Both the position numbers and the translations under genes were made by a program. Shown here in pieces: positions 52,638 through 59,981 of a stretch of DNA of 64,000 bases (the first letter of the stretch is position 1; each line of letters opens with the position of its first letter). The notes beneath the pieces were generated by a model. It worked only from the letters and a program-made list of their open reading frames with translations. It was not told where the DNA came from and ran no database searches. The stretch covers positions 62,001 through 126,000 of the forward strand of contig JARIAR010000054.1 of assembly GCA_029257805.1 (NCBI GenBank), read 5' to 3'. This stretch comes from Blautia sp. Its GTDB lineage: Bacteria; Bacillota; Clostridia; Lachnospirales; Lachnospiraceae.

Positions 52638-53810
52638 ATGGGAACTTCAAGACAAACAGAATCGGCAAAACAAAAAGCTGCTCACAAAAAAGCACTGCTT
52701 CGCAAACAAAGAAGAGCGCTTCAGGTCCGTCGGCAAAAATTGATACTGATCAGCACAGGTCTTCTTCTGATCTTCCTTTTCTCTGTTTTTATTTCTTCCT
52801 GTATAGCAAGAAAAAACAACAACAAAGAAGTACAAAGCAGTTCTGCTCAGTCAAATAATACTTCCGGTTTAAAGGAAGCGGAAATGGATCCTGTTTCCCT
52901 TACTGTTAGTGTTGTAGGGGACTGCACCCTTGGAACAGATGACAGTTTTGACTACGACACCAGTTTAAATGCTTACTTTGAAAATTACGGGAGTGCTTAC
53001 TTTTTGCAAAATGTAAAATCTATTTTTTCCCAAGATGATCTTACAATTGCAAATTTAGAAGGAACCTTTACGGACTCAGAGGCACGGGAGGATAAATTGT
53101 TTGCATTTAAAGCGCCTGCCTCTTTTGCCAAAATCCTCACAGACGGATCTGTGGAAACCGTGAATCTGGCTAACAATCACAGTTATGATTATGGAGAAGA
53201 AGGTTTTCATGACACAATAGCCGCACTTGATGCAGAAGGAATTATACATTTTGGTTATGATGAAACGGCTATCGTAAATGTTAAAAACATAAAAATAGGA
53301 CTTGTAGGAATTTATGAATTAAAAGATCATTTGGAACGCGCCCAGCAATTAAAAGACAATATTGCCAAAGTAAAAAAAGATGGGGCTGATCTGATCATCG
53401 TTATTTTTCACTGGGGAAATGAAAAAGAGGAAGTGCCAGATGAAAACCAAATAAAACTCGGGCATCTGGCTATAGATGAAGGAGCTGACCTTGTATGTGG
53501 TCACCATCCCCATGTTCTTCAGGGTATCGAAAACTACAAGGGCAAAAATATTGTTTACAGTCTGGGAAACTTCTGTTTTGGCGGAAATAGCTTTCCCAGT
53601 GATATGGATACCATGATTTTTCAACAAACCTTTACAATTACAAAAAACGGAGTGGAAAAAGATAATACAACAAAAATGATTCCCTGTTCCATTTCCTCTG
53701 ATTCTGATTATAACAACTACCAGCCCACTCCTTCCACCGGAGAGGAAGCAGAACGTATAATACAAAAAATCCAGGAACGAAGTTCTCTTATTCCCATTGC
53801 CAAAAACTAA
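52638..53810 (+). CDS. CapA family (poly-gamma-glutamate synthesis-like) metallophosphoesterase, membrane-anchored
   Basis: A 390-residue protein with a basic N-terminus, one membrane helix (about 40-60) and a large outside domain. VSVVGDCTLGTD is the first metal motif, LTIANLEGTFTD and NLANNHSYDYGEEG follow, and VCGHHPHVLQGIENYKGKNI then YSLGNFCFGG close the CapA/metallophosphoesterase fold. CapA proteins take part in poly-gamma-glutamate capsule export in Bacillus, but stand-alone versions have unclear roles. GAGGAA precedes ATG 52638; the ATG at 52623 is too close to its GGA. A strong terminator follows. Confidence 0.9.
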   Translation: MGTSRQTESAKQKAAHKKALLRKQRRALQVRRQKLILISTGLLLIFLFSVFISSCIARKNNNKEVQSSSAQSNNTSGLKEAEMDPVSLTVSVVGDCTLGTDDSFDYDTSLNAYFENYGSAYFLQNVKSIFSQDDLTIANLEGTFTDSEAREDKLFAFKAPASFAKILTDGSVETVNLANNHSYDYGEEGFHDTIAALDAEGIIHFGYDETAIVNVKNIKIGLVGIYELKDHLERAQQLKDNIAKVKKDGADLIIVIFHWGNEKEEVPDENQIKLGHLAIDEGADLVCGHHPHVLQGIENYKGKNIVYSLGNFCFGGNSFPSDMDTMIFQQTFTITKNGVEKDNTTKMIPCSISSDSDYNNYQPTPSTGEEAERIIQKIQERSSLIPIAKN

Positions 53811-53816
53811 AAATCA

Positions 53817-53868
53817 GACTCCCGTTTTGCAGCAGACATGTCTGCAACAAAGCGGGAGTCTTTTTTTA
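53817..53868 (+). terminator. Terminator of the CapA-like gene
   Basis: AGACTCCCG (53817-53825) pairs with CGGGAGTCT (53853-53861). An inner palindrome GCAGACATGTCTGC (53832-53845) caps it, and seven T residues follow. Confidence 0.9.
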
Positions 53869-54465
53869 AAGTTCAGCGATCCTGCTTACTCCGACATATA
53901 TTTCTTGAATCTTATACCAGGTAGGATAATCTGTAATTCCGGTTTGAGAAAGCCCAAATATATTTTGAAATTTACGAACTGCCTCCTTTGTTTTCTGTCC
54001 ATAAATCCCATCAGCTGAAATCACCGGTAAAGCCGGATATGCACCTGCAATCGTATTCAACTGTTCCTGTATCTGGCGCACTTTATTTCCTGTTGCACCG
54101 ATATCCAGATCATATCCCGGCCACGATGACGGAATTCCGGAAATTTCCTCTGCAACATTAATGTATACATCGTTTCCGTAAAAATCTCGAAGAATCTCTA
54201 TTGCAGAATATCCCCTGTCTCCCAGTTCCTTACTTCCCCACTGGGTCATCCATCCTCTTTCTCTGCATTTTACCCGATTCCCATCACAATACTGAGTCAA
54301 AATAGGCTGTCGGACATTTGGTTTTGAAATATAATTTTCAAAAAGTTCATCCACTATTTTGTCTATACTGTCAAATATATTTCGTCCATTGATCCATTTA
54401 TGATCATACGCCGTAGAAGAAGTAATTGTAAAATCATACCCTTTATTCCGGTACACCGAAATCAT
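53866..54465 (-). pseudogene. 3' part of a peptidoglycan-binding (SpoIID-like) protein gene, cut at an integration site
   Basis: The frame codes for about 195 residues that match the end of a Lachnospiraceae protein I recall as over 400 residues long. YRNKGYDFTITSSTAYDHKW, ILTQYCDG and GSKELGDRGYSAIEILRDFY belong to a SpoIID/stage-II-like domain. The last 80 residues are a peptidoglycan-binding fold (KVRQIQEQLNTIAGAYP, DGIYGQKTKEAVRKFQNIFG). Homology begins at VYRNKG; the ATG just before it is accidental and the N-terminal part is absent. The serine recombinase gene lies directly upstream and overlaps the break, so integration cut this gene. Confidence 0.82.
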
Positions 54466-54478
54466 CTGGAATTCCGGT
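54443..54478. other. Candidate serine-recombinase attachment site (att) junction
   Basis: The recombinase stop codon (54443-54445) and its last codons lie inside DNA that codes for YRNKG of the host gene in another frame, so element and host sequence meet here. The 8-mer ATTCCGGT occurs twice, at 54445-54452 and 54471-54478. The exact 2-bp crossover cannot be set without the uninterrupted gene. Confidence 0.6.
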
Positions 54479-56125
54479 TTCCAATAGAAAATGTTCTAAA
54501 TGAATTTTAAAACGTATATGTATTTCTCCGTTCTTTATCTCAATGCGTTCTATTAATGTATTCACAAGTACTCTTTTTGTTGCTGTATCCGCATGAAAAA
54601 ACAAAGAACTCCACGTTGGTATCTTTTCCTTTATTTCTTTCCATCTGTATAAAGAATTTTCTTCCTTTTGTAGTGCTGCTTCCATTTGCTCTATATTTTT
54701 CTTTTGTTTTTCCTTCTGCTCTTTATATGTTTTTATAATCTGCATCAATTCATCCAGACTAAGAGGGGACTCCTCTGTCATTGCATCTGGAATATTTCCT
54801 TCCATTACATTAATCTTTTTTTGAATAACCTGCAGATCATGGATTTTTTTCTCCAGTTCTCTCTGTTTTATCTTCCTTTCCCGATTTTGCTGTTCTTTCA
54901 TCTGCATAAAAATATCTTCATTTCTTTGAAGATACTCTATTATGTTTCCTACCAGACCAAAAACTACAGGTTCCATTTCCTCTGCCTTATATCTCTGCTT
55001 GTTATTATGGGGAATCCCCTGACAGGCATTCTGGCATTTATAAGCAGAAATCTTTTTCATTCGCCTTTCCCCTGTTTTCTTTATTGTCCAGTAATTATAC
55101 CTGGTTCCATTTGTCATTTTACCGCCACAATAGCCACAATACATTACATCAAGCAATGCAAGCGTTCCTCTGTTTTGCTTCATTACTGTCGCATCTTTTT
55201 TTTCCGGATATCTGCCATACTTATTACTTCTCTGCTTCCTGCCCTCCTGAACCTTATTCCATGTTTCCTCATCTATGATAACAAGTTCCTGATCTTGGTG
55301 AGAAGCTATGATCCACTCTGCTCTGTCCAGCCTGCAATATTTTCCATTCACTCTTTCCCTTCGTTTATAAGCTGCATATCCTGCATAAATAGGATTTGTT
55401 AAAATACTGTTGATCGTTCCGCTCTTCCAGGTATCTGCCGGGGCCATTTCTTTATATTTCTCATGATTATTTAAAATCTTTGCAATTTTAAAAGAACCAT
55501 ACTGTTTATTTAAAGACAGCTCATAAATATATCGTATGATTTCTGCCTGTCTTAGATCCACAACAAGATGATGGAGTGCTCTCCCGTGTTTACTTATTTC
55601 ACCCGATAATTCCAAGGTATATCCATAGGGAGCTTTTCCCCCCATAAATTTTCCTTTTTGTACCATCTTTTGCGCCGTATCTTTTACTCTCATTCCGGTA
55701 TCGGAACTGCTTTTCTGTGCATTCCCATAGCGAAGTGCCAGCATCATCTGACCCATTACATCGTCTGAACCAGGAGAAATACAGCCATCTTTCACTGTAT
55801 ATATATCAACATTATAACTTTTCAGTTTCATAATGTACGCGCCTATCTCCCACATCCGCCTGCCTATACGATCATCTTTATATGCCACAAGAATATCATA
55901 CTCTTTCTTTTTTGCATCCTGAAGAGCCTCCTGCAAAACATCCCTGGCCTCTACGGTATTACGATACCCACTGTTGCTCCCTTCGAAATATTCTTTTTCG
56001 TCTAAAGTCCAGCCAGACTGCTTTAAGATATATTCTGTTACCAACTGTCTTTGTATACTTAAATCACCGTCAGCTTCTAACTGCTGGTTAGAACTTACAC
56101 GTAACAGCATTCTTACCCTTTTCAT
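54443..56125 (-). CDS. Large serine recombinase (site-specific integrase)
   Basis: A 560-residue recombinase. The catalytic domain starts MKRVRMLLRVSSNQQLEADG with Ser11 as nucleophile and contains AYKDDRIGRRMWEIGAYIMK. The recombinase domain has GKFMGGKAPYGYTLELSG and ILTNPIYAGYAAYKRRERVN. A zinc ribbon with VMYCGYCGGKMTNGTRYN and CQNAC is followed by a coiled coil at about 405-500. This layout is that of integrases of phages, TnX-type transposons and skin elements, which join attP and attB. It is preceded by a 51-codon gene 13 nt upstream and reads straight into the cut host gene. Confidence 0.94.
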   Translation of the reverse strand: MKRVRMLLRVSSNQQLEADGDLSIQRQLVTEYILKQSGWTLDEKEYFEGSNSGYRNTVEARDVLQEALQDAKKKEYDILVAYKDDRIGRRMWEIGAYIMKLKSYNVDIYTVKDGCISPGSDDVMGQMMLALRYGNAQKSSSDTGMRVKDTAQKMVQKGKFMGGKAPYGYTLELSGEISKHGRALHHLVVDLRQAEIIRYIYELSLNKQYGSFKIAKILNNHEKYKEMAPADTWKSGTINSILTNPIYAGYAAYKRRERVNGKYCRLDRAEWIIASHQDQELVIIDEETWNKVQEGRKQRSNKYGRYPEKKDATVMKQNRGTLALLDVMYCGYCGGKMTNGTRYNYWTIKKTGERRMKKISAYKCQNACQGIPHNNKQRYKAEEMEPVVFGLVGNIIEYLQRNEDIFMQMKEQQNRERKIKQRELEKKIHDLQVIQKKINVMEGNIPDAMTEESPLSLDELMQIIKTYKEQKEKQKKNIEQMEAALQKEENSLYRWKEIKEKIPTWSSLFFHADTATKRVLVNTLIERIEIKNGEIHIRFKIHLEHFLLETGIPDDFGVPE

Positions 56126-56138
56126 AAAAACTCCTCTC

Positions 56139-56294
56139 TTATAAACACTGTAGTCTTTCTTTTAACTCATTATATAAGATTTCCCTGACCCGTTTCTCAA
56201 TATTACTTTGAAGATCCGACTCTTTGGGAAATTCAAGAGAAATTTTTATACCGGCTTTTTCAAGCTTTATTTTTTCAAACTCCGGATCTGTCAT
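56139..56294 (-). CDS. Small protein gene ahead of the serine recombinase
   Basis: A 51-residue frame starting at ATG 56294 with GGAG 6 nt upstream. It is helical and charged: MTDPEFEKIKLEKAGIKISL at the start, then EKRVREILYNELKERLQCL at the end. It stops 13 nt before the recombinase start, and GAGAGGAG in that gap serves the recombinase. Small companions like this may act as recombination directionality factors or simple regulators in serine-integrase elements. That is a guess from position only; I do not recognise a family. Confidence 0.6.
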   Translation of the reverse strand: MTDPEFEKIKLEKAGIKISLEFPKESDLQSNIEKRVREILYNELKERLQCL

Positions 56295-56334
56295 AATGGC
56301 TCCAACAAATAATTTTCATTCCATATTTATGTAT

Positions 56335-57300
56335 TTATGGCATTTTATATTCCTTCTGCCTTAACAGAACCTCTTCATATTCCGGAACACTGGAAATACC
56401 TCCTGATTTTGTTGTAGATAATGTTGCGCTGGTACATGCAAAACTTACAATATCCTGCAGTTCTTCCTGTGATAACTCTTCCGGATCACTTTCTTTTTGA
56501 AGAAATTTCCATACTGCACTTCCTCCAAAAATATCACCGGCGCCTGTTGTATCTGTTACTTGGATATGTTTCATTCCCGGAATCTGACCCGACACTTTTT
56601 TGTTTTTAAAATAACATCCATCTGCGCCACATGTAACAAATACCAGCTTCACATCAAAATTTTTCAGAATATAATCTGCGCCTTCTTCTATCCCTGTGCC
56701 AAAAAGAAATTTTACTTCATCATCACTGATCTTCACAATATCCGCTTTTGTCATCCCCCACAGAATTTGTTCTTTCGCTTCTTCCAAATTTTTCCATAAT
56801 GGTTTGCGTAAATTAGGATCATAAGTAATGATTTTTCCTTTACTTTTTGCATATTCAACCATTTTACGCGTTGCCGATCTTGCAGGTTCATCTGTAAGAG
56901 AAACACTTCCAAAATGAAAAATCTTTGCCTCATCTATCAGAGAAGCGTCCACTTCCTCATAAGAAAGACAAGTATCTGCTCCAGGTTTACGCGAAAAAGA
57001 AAACTCTCTATTCCCGGTTTCATCTAAAGTAACAAATGCTAAAGTTGTAAACACCTTATCATCTGTTATAATTCCTTTTGTTTCAATCCCTGCTTTTTTC
57101 AATGTAGAAACTAATCTTTTTCCAAAAGCATCTGCTCCTACTTTTCCTATTAACGCTGTTTTTGCTCCAAATTTTGTTAAAGCCGCCAAAAAATTGGCCG
57201 GCGCTCCTCCCGGATGAGCCGCCATGGTGGGATAGCCCTCCTCATCTGTATGTATACATGTAAAATCAATCAACAATTCTCCAATTGCAACAACATCCAT
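56335..57300 (-). CDS. PfkB family fructokinase
   Basis: A 321-residue sugar kinase, most like fructokinase. MDVVAIGELLIDFTCIHTDE begins the fold, AAHPGGAPANFLAALTKFGA is the first PfkB signature, FSRKPGADTCL fits the substrate site, and VTDTTGAGDIFGGSAVWKFL is the second signature with the catalytic Asp. AAGGAG is best placed for ATG 57300. It follows the D-lyxose isomerase gene by 26 nt on the same strand. The pair could turn mannose or another ketose precursor into fructose and then fructose-6-phosphate. Confidence 0.92.
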   Translation of the reverse strand: MDVVAIGELLIDFTCIHTDEEGYPTMAAHPGGAPANFLAALTKFGAKTALIGKVGADAFGKRLVSTLKKAGIETKGIITDDKVFTTLAFVTLDETGNREFSFSRKPGADTCLSYEEVDASLIDEAKIFHFGSVSLTDEPARSATRKMVEYAKSKGKIITYDPNLRKPLWKNLEEAKEQILWGMTKADIVKISDDEVKFLFGTGIEEGADYILKNFDVKLVFVTCGADGCYFKNKKVSGQIPGMKHIQVTDTTGAGDIFGGSAVWKFLQKESDPEELSQEELQDIVSFACTSATLSTTKSGGISSVPEYEEVLLRQKEYKMP

Positions 57301-57326
57301 AATCTCCATCTCCTTTATATAATCTG

Positions 57327-58013
57327 TTACTTAGCTTGTGGATATTCATTACATAGCAAACGATACGGTTCTTCATCTTCTTCAATATCAGGAAAGCGCC
57401 CCACAGGAGGATTAAAATGATTATCTGTACAATCATCATTACACTGACTTACTTCTCCCAATAATACAGATCCTGTCCCTTCCTCCACCGAAAAATCATG
57501 ATACATAAGTTGCTGCACATGAATACTTTCTCCTGGTGTCAGTCGGATGACGGATCCGGCCGGAACTACATAAGTCCGCCCATCTGTATGAACCGTAACA
57601 TCTGATTCATAGTCTATTTCTTCATTTGGAAGACTGTTATATACTTTAATCAGCACATTTCCGCCTCCACGATTAATGATATCTTCTGTTTTATACCAGT
57701 GAAAATGATTCGGTGCATACTGCCCTTCTTTCAAATAAAGAAGTTTTTCTGCATAAACTTTTGGATACTGTTTTGCCATCTTGCGATTTCCATTCCGAAT
57801 GGTTATTAAAGAAAAGCCAAATTTATCAAAATTCCCTTTTCCATAATCTGTAATATCCCATCCCAGCATACAGTCTCTTACCTCATCGTATTCATGCCCT
57901 ACACTTTTCCATTCCTCTGGTGTAAAATTGCAAAATGGCGGCAGATAACAATGATATTTTTTGCACATTGCCTCTAATTCTTTCAGTGCTTTATTTATTT
58001 CACTTCTCTTCAT
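57327..58013 (-). CDS. D-lyxose isomerase family (D-lyxose/D-mannose isomerase)
   Basis: A 228-residue cupin-type sugar isomerase. YAPNHFHWYKTEDIINRGGG holds the His-x-His and Glu metal ligands, and LTPGESIHVQQLMYHDF the last His. GWDITDYGKGNFDKFG is also typical of the family. D-lyxose isomerases convert D-lyxose to D-xylulose and often act on D-mannose to give D-fructose. With a fructokinase next to it, the mannose reaction makes sense. AGGAGG lies 6 nt before the second ATG (58013), which I use over 58019. It is divergent from an AraC regulator. Confidence 0.9.
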   Translation of the reverse strand: MKRSEINKALKELEAMCKKYHCYLPPFCNFTPEEWKSVGHEYDEVRDCMLGWDITDYGKGNFDKFGFSLITIRNGNRKMAKQYPKVYAEKLLYLKEGQYAPNHFHWYKTEDIINRGGGNVLIKVYNSLPNEEIDYESDVTVHTDGRTYVVPAGSVIRLTPGESIHVQQLMYHDFSVEEGTGSVLLGEVSQCNDDCTDNHFNPPVGRFPDIEEDEEPYRLLCNEYPQAK

Positions 58014-58103
58014 ATCCATCCTCCTGACATCTTTATATTTTCCTTTTAATCCTTGTTTTCCCTTTGCATAGCTGTTATATTATCATTATATTACTATTTA
58101 TTC

Positions 58104-58133
58104 TGTATTGCATTCAAGAATGAACACAATACA
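58104..58133. promoter_or_regulatory. Inverted-repeat operator candidate between the isomerase and AraC genes
   Basis: TGTATTG (58104-58110) and CAATACA (58127-58133) are an inverted pair, and inside them CATTC (58111-58115) and GAATG (58118-58122) form another. This nested repeat lies between the divergent genes and is a likely site for the AraC regulator or another sugar regulator. Confidence 0.45.
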
Positions 58134-58163
58134 AAATCAAAGATTACACAAAGGAATCAGGCA

Positions 58164-59045
58164 ATGAAAAACCAACCAATTGAATGGCAGGATTATTTTA
58201 TAAATACGAAAGAAAGAAAAATTTTCACCTATAAGGAAACCAAAATCCCAGGATTACATATGTTTGGATATCATCATACTTCACACGCATTGGCTCCCTT
58301 AAATATCCATTACCATAAAAACTGTTTTGAATTCACTTATATAATTGAGGGGAATCTGGATTTTTCTGTTGATAAACAAAATTTTTCCCTTTCCGGAGGC
58401 GATATGTTTATCACTTTCCCAAATGAAACACACGATACCGGAAACAAACCCATGTCTCTTCATAAAATATATTGGTTTCAACTTGATATCAGTGATCCGG
58501 AACATTTTCTGTTCATGGACCCCCATACTGCCAGAACTCTGATTAAACAACTTTACCAGTTACCAGACAGAGTCATACAAATAAAAGGTCTCAGCAAAAA
58601 TTTTCTGGATGAAATTTTTGCTAATATTTCCCAGATTTCACAGATTAATCGAACCTCTACTGCTTTTCTTTTATCAGCGTTATTATGCCAGATCATAAAA
58701 AATACTGCCAGCTCTGCCTCTCACCTGACCCCGGATATCAAATACATTTCCCACTACATCCAAGAACATATTTATGATATTCTGACTATCGAAGAGTTGG
58801 CAAAACAGATTTCCTTATCTGTGTCCCGATTTAAACAAAAATTTAAACAGCAGATAGGAACAAGCCCCCGCAATTACATTAATTTTCATAAAGTAGAAGC
58901 TGCAAAAAAATTATTACAGAAAGGGGAAAATGTAACAAATACTGCAATGAAATTAAATTTTTCCAGTAGCAATTATTTTTCTACCGTTTTTCATCGCTAC
59001 ACTTCCATCTCCCCTACTGAATTTATACAGAATCACCATCTGTAA
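58164..59045 (+). CDS. AraC family regulator with cupin sensor domain
   Basis: A 293-residue regulator. The N-terminal cupin (HYHKNCFEFTYIIEGNLDFS, SLSGGDMFITFPNETHD) is a sugar-sensing domain. The C-terminal AraC domain has two helix-turn-helices: LTIEELAKQISLSVSRFKQK and VTNTAMKLNFSSSNYFSTVF, ending with the usual SPTEF. AAGGA lies before ATG 58164. It is divergent from the D-lyxose isomerase-fructokinase operon, which it probably controls. An upstream frame to 58053 is unlikely to be part of the protein. Confidence 0.92.
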   Translation: MKNQPIEWQDYFINTKERKIFTYKETKIPGLHMFGYHHTSHALAPLNIHYHKNCFEFTYIIEGNLDFSVDKQNFSLSGGDMFITFPNETHDTGNKPMSLHKIYWFQLDISDPEHFLFMDPHTARTLIKQLYQLPDRVIQIKGLSKNFLDEIFANISQISQINRTSTAFLLSALLCQIIKNTASSASHLTPDIKYISHYIQEHIYDILTIEELAKQISLSVSRFKQKFKQQIGTSPRNYINFHKVEAAKKLLQKGENVTNTAMKLNFSSSNYFSTVFHRYTSISPTEFIQNHHL

Positions 59046-59052
59046 AAATATG

Positions 59053-59835
59053 TTACCCTAATGCAACATCCAGTACCATCATTACCGTAAAACCAATTGC
59101 AAAAAAAAGAGTTCCTATATCTGAATGCTCTCCCTGTGACATTTCCGGAATCAGCTCTTCCACAACTACATAGATCATGGCCCCTGCCGCAAAACTCAGA
59201 AAATAAGGCAGTGCCGGTACGATCAAACCAGCTGCCAAAATCGTCAGAACCGCTCCAACGGGCTCTACAGCACCAGATAAAGTGCCATATAAAAACGCCT
59301 TTCCTTTCCCCATCCCTTCTGAACGCAAAGGCATGGAAATGATTGCTCCTTCGGGAAAATTCTGGATGGCAATTCCAATAGCCAGAGTAAATGCCCCCGC
59401 TATTGTAATGGGCGCATCCCCTGCAAGAGAACCTGCCAGTACAACTCCCACTGCCATTCCTTCCGGTATATTATGCAGCGTTACAGCAAGAACCAGCATC
59501 GTGGTTCTTTTCAATTTTGTTTTCGGTCCCTCTGCCTGCTGTGCATTTTGGTGCATGTGAGGGATTAAATGGTCCAGAAAAAGCAAGAACAAAATCCCAA
59601 TCCAAAATCCGGCTACTGCCGGAATAAACGCCCATATTCCTTTATTTTCTGACATTTCCAATGCAGGAATCAAAAGGCTCCACACAGAAGCAGCAACCAT
59701 CACGCCACCTGCAAACCCTGTCAAGGCACGCTGTACAGAAATTTTTAAATTTTTCTTCATAAATAATACGCAAGCTGACCCTAATGTTGTACCTAAAAAT
59801 GGAATTAAAATCCCCAATATTGTTTCATAATTCAT
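59053..59835 (-). CDS. ZIP family metal transporter (ZupT/GufA-like)
   Basis: A 260-residue protein with eight membrane spans. The metal site is in TLHNIPEGMAVGVVLAG (span IV) and AIQNFPEGAIISMPLR (span V), the HNxPEG motif pair of the GufA branch; the second His is Gln here. Between spans III and IV, HLIPHMHQNAQQ is a His loop. Substrates of the family include Zn, Fe and Mn. AGGAGG is 5 nt before the ATG. A DtxR-type operator covers its promoter, so iron or manganese control is likely. Confidence 0.9.
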   Translation of the reverse strand: MNYETILGILIPFLGTTLGSACVLFMKKNLKISVQRALTGFAGGVMVAASVWSLLIPALEMSENKGIWAFIPAVAGFWIGILFLLFLDHLIPHMHQNAQQAEGPKTKLKRTTMLVLAVTLHNIPEGMAVGVVLAGSLAGDAPITIAGAFTLAIGIAIQNFPEGAIISMPLRSEGMGKGKAFLYGTLSGAVEPVGAVLTILAAGLIVPALPYFLSFAAGAMIYVVVEELIPEMSQGEHSDIGTLFFAIGFTVMMVLDVALG

Positions 59836-59856
59836 AGTAACCTCCTCTTGTTTCTT

Positions 59857-59880
59857 TTAAGTTAGTTTTGACTAACTTAA
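59857..59880 (-). promoter_or_regulatory. DtxR/IdeR-like metal regulator operator
   Basis: TTAAGTTAGT (59857-59866) and ACTAACTTAA (59871-59880) form a perfect 10-bp inverted repeat with a 4-bp centre. The GTTAG/CTAAC half sites resemble those of DtxR-family iron or manganese regulators. It directly follows the -10 box of the ZIP gene. Confidence 0.65.
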
Positions 59881-59908
59881 TCATATCACATCCCACCTCT
59901 TTTTTCAA
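59880..59908 (-). promoter_or_regulatory. Promoter of the ZIP transporter gene
   Basis: TTGAAA (59903-59908) and TATGAT (59880-59885) are 17 bp apart on the minus strand. The start point would fall inside the inverted repeat at 59857-59880. Confidence 0.75.
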
Positions 59909-59920
59909 TCTACAAAAATA

Positions 59921-59961
59921 CCGGCGAGAGTCACATGAGTTTTCTCATACGCTCCCGCCGG
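59921..59961 (-). terminator. Terminator of the GH13-GH31 genes
   Basis: CCGGCG (59921-59926) pairs with CGCCGG (59956-59961), with further inner pairing of GAG/CTC and ATGAG/CTCAT. TATTTTTG follows on the minus strand. Confidence 0.75.
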
Positions 59962-59981
59962 TTTATCTTTTATTTTTCATA

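Noticed and set aside
54686-55402. A 238-codon plus-strand frame inside the serine recombinase region
   Set aside because: It is the reverse of the recombinase coiled coil and zinc ribbon; Phe/Leu-rich text comes from Lys/Glu codons.
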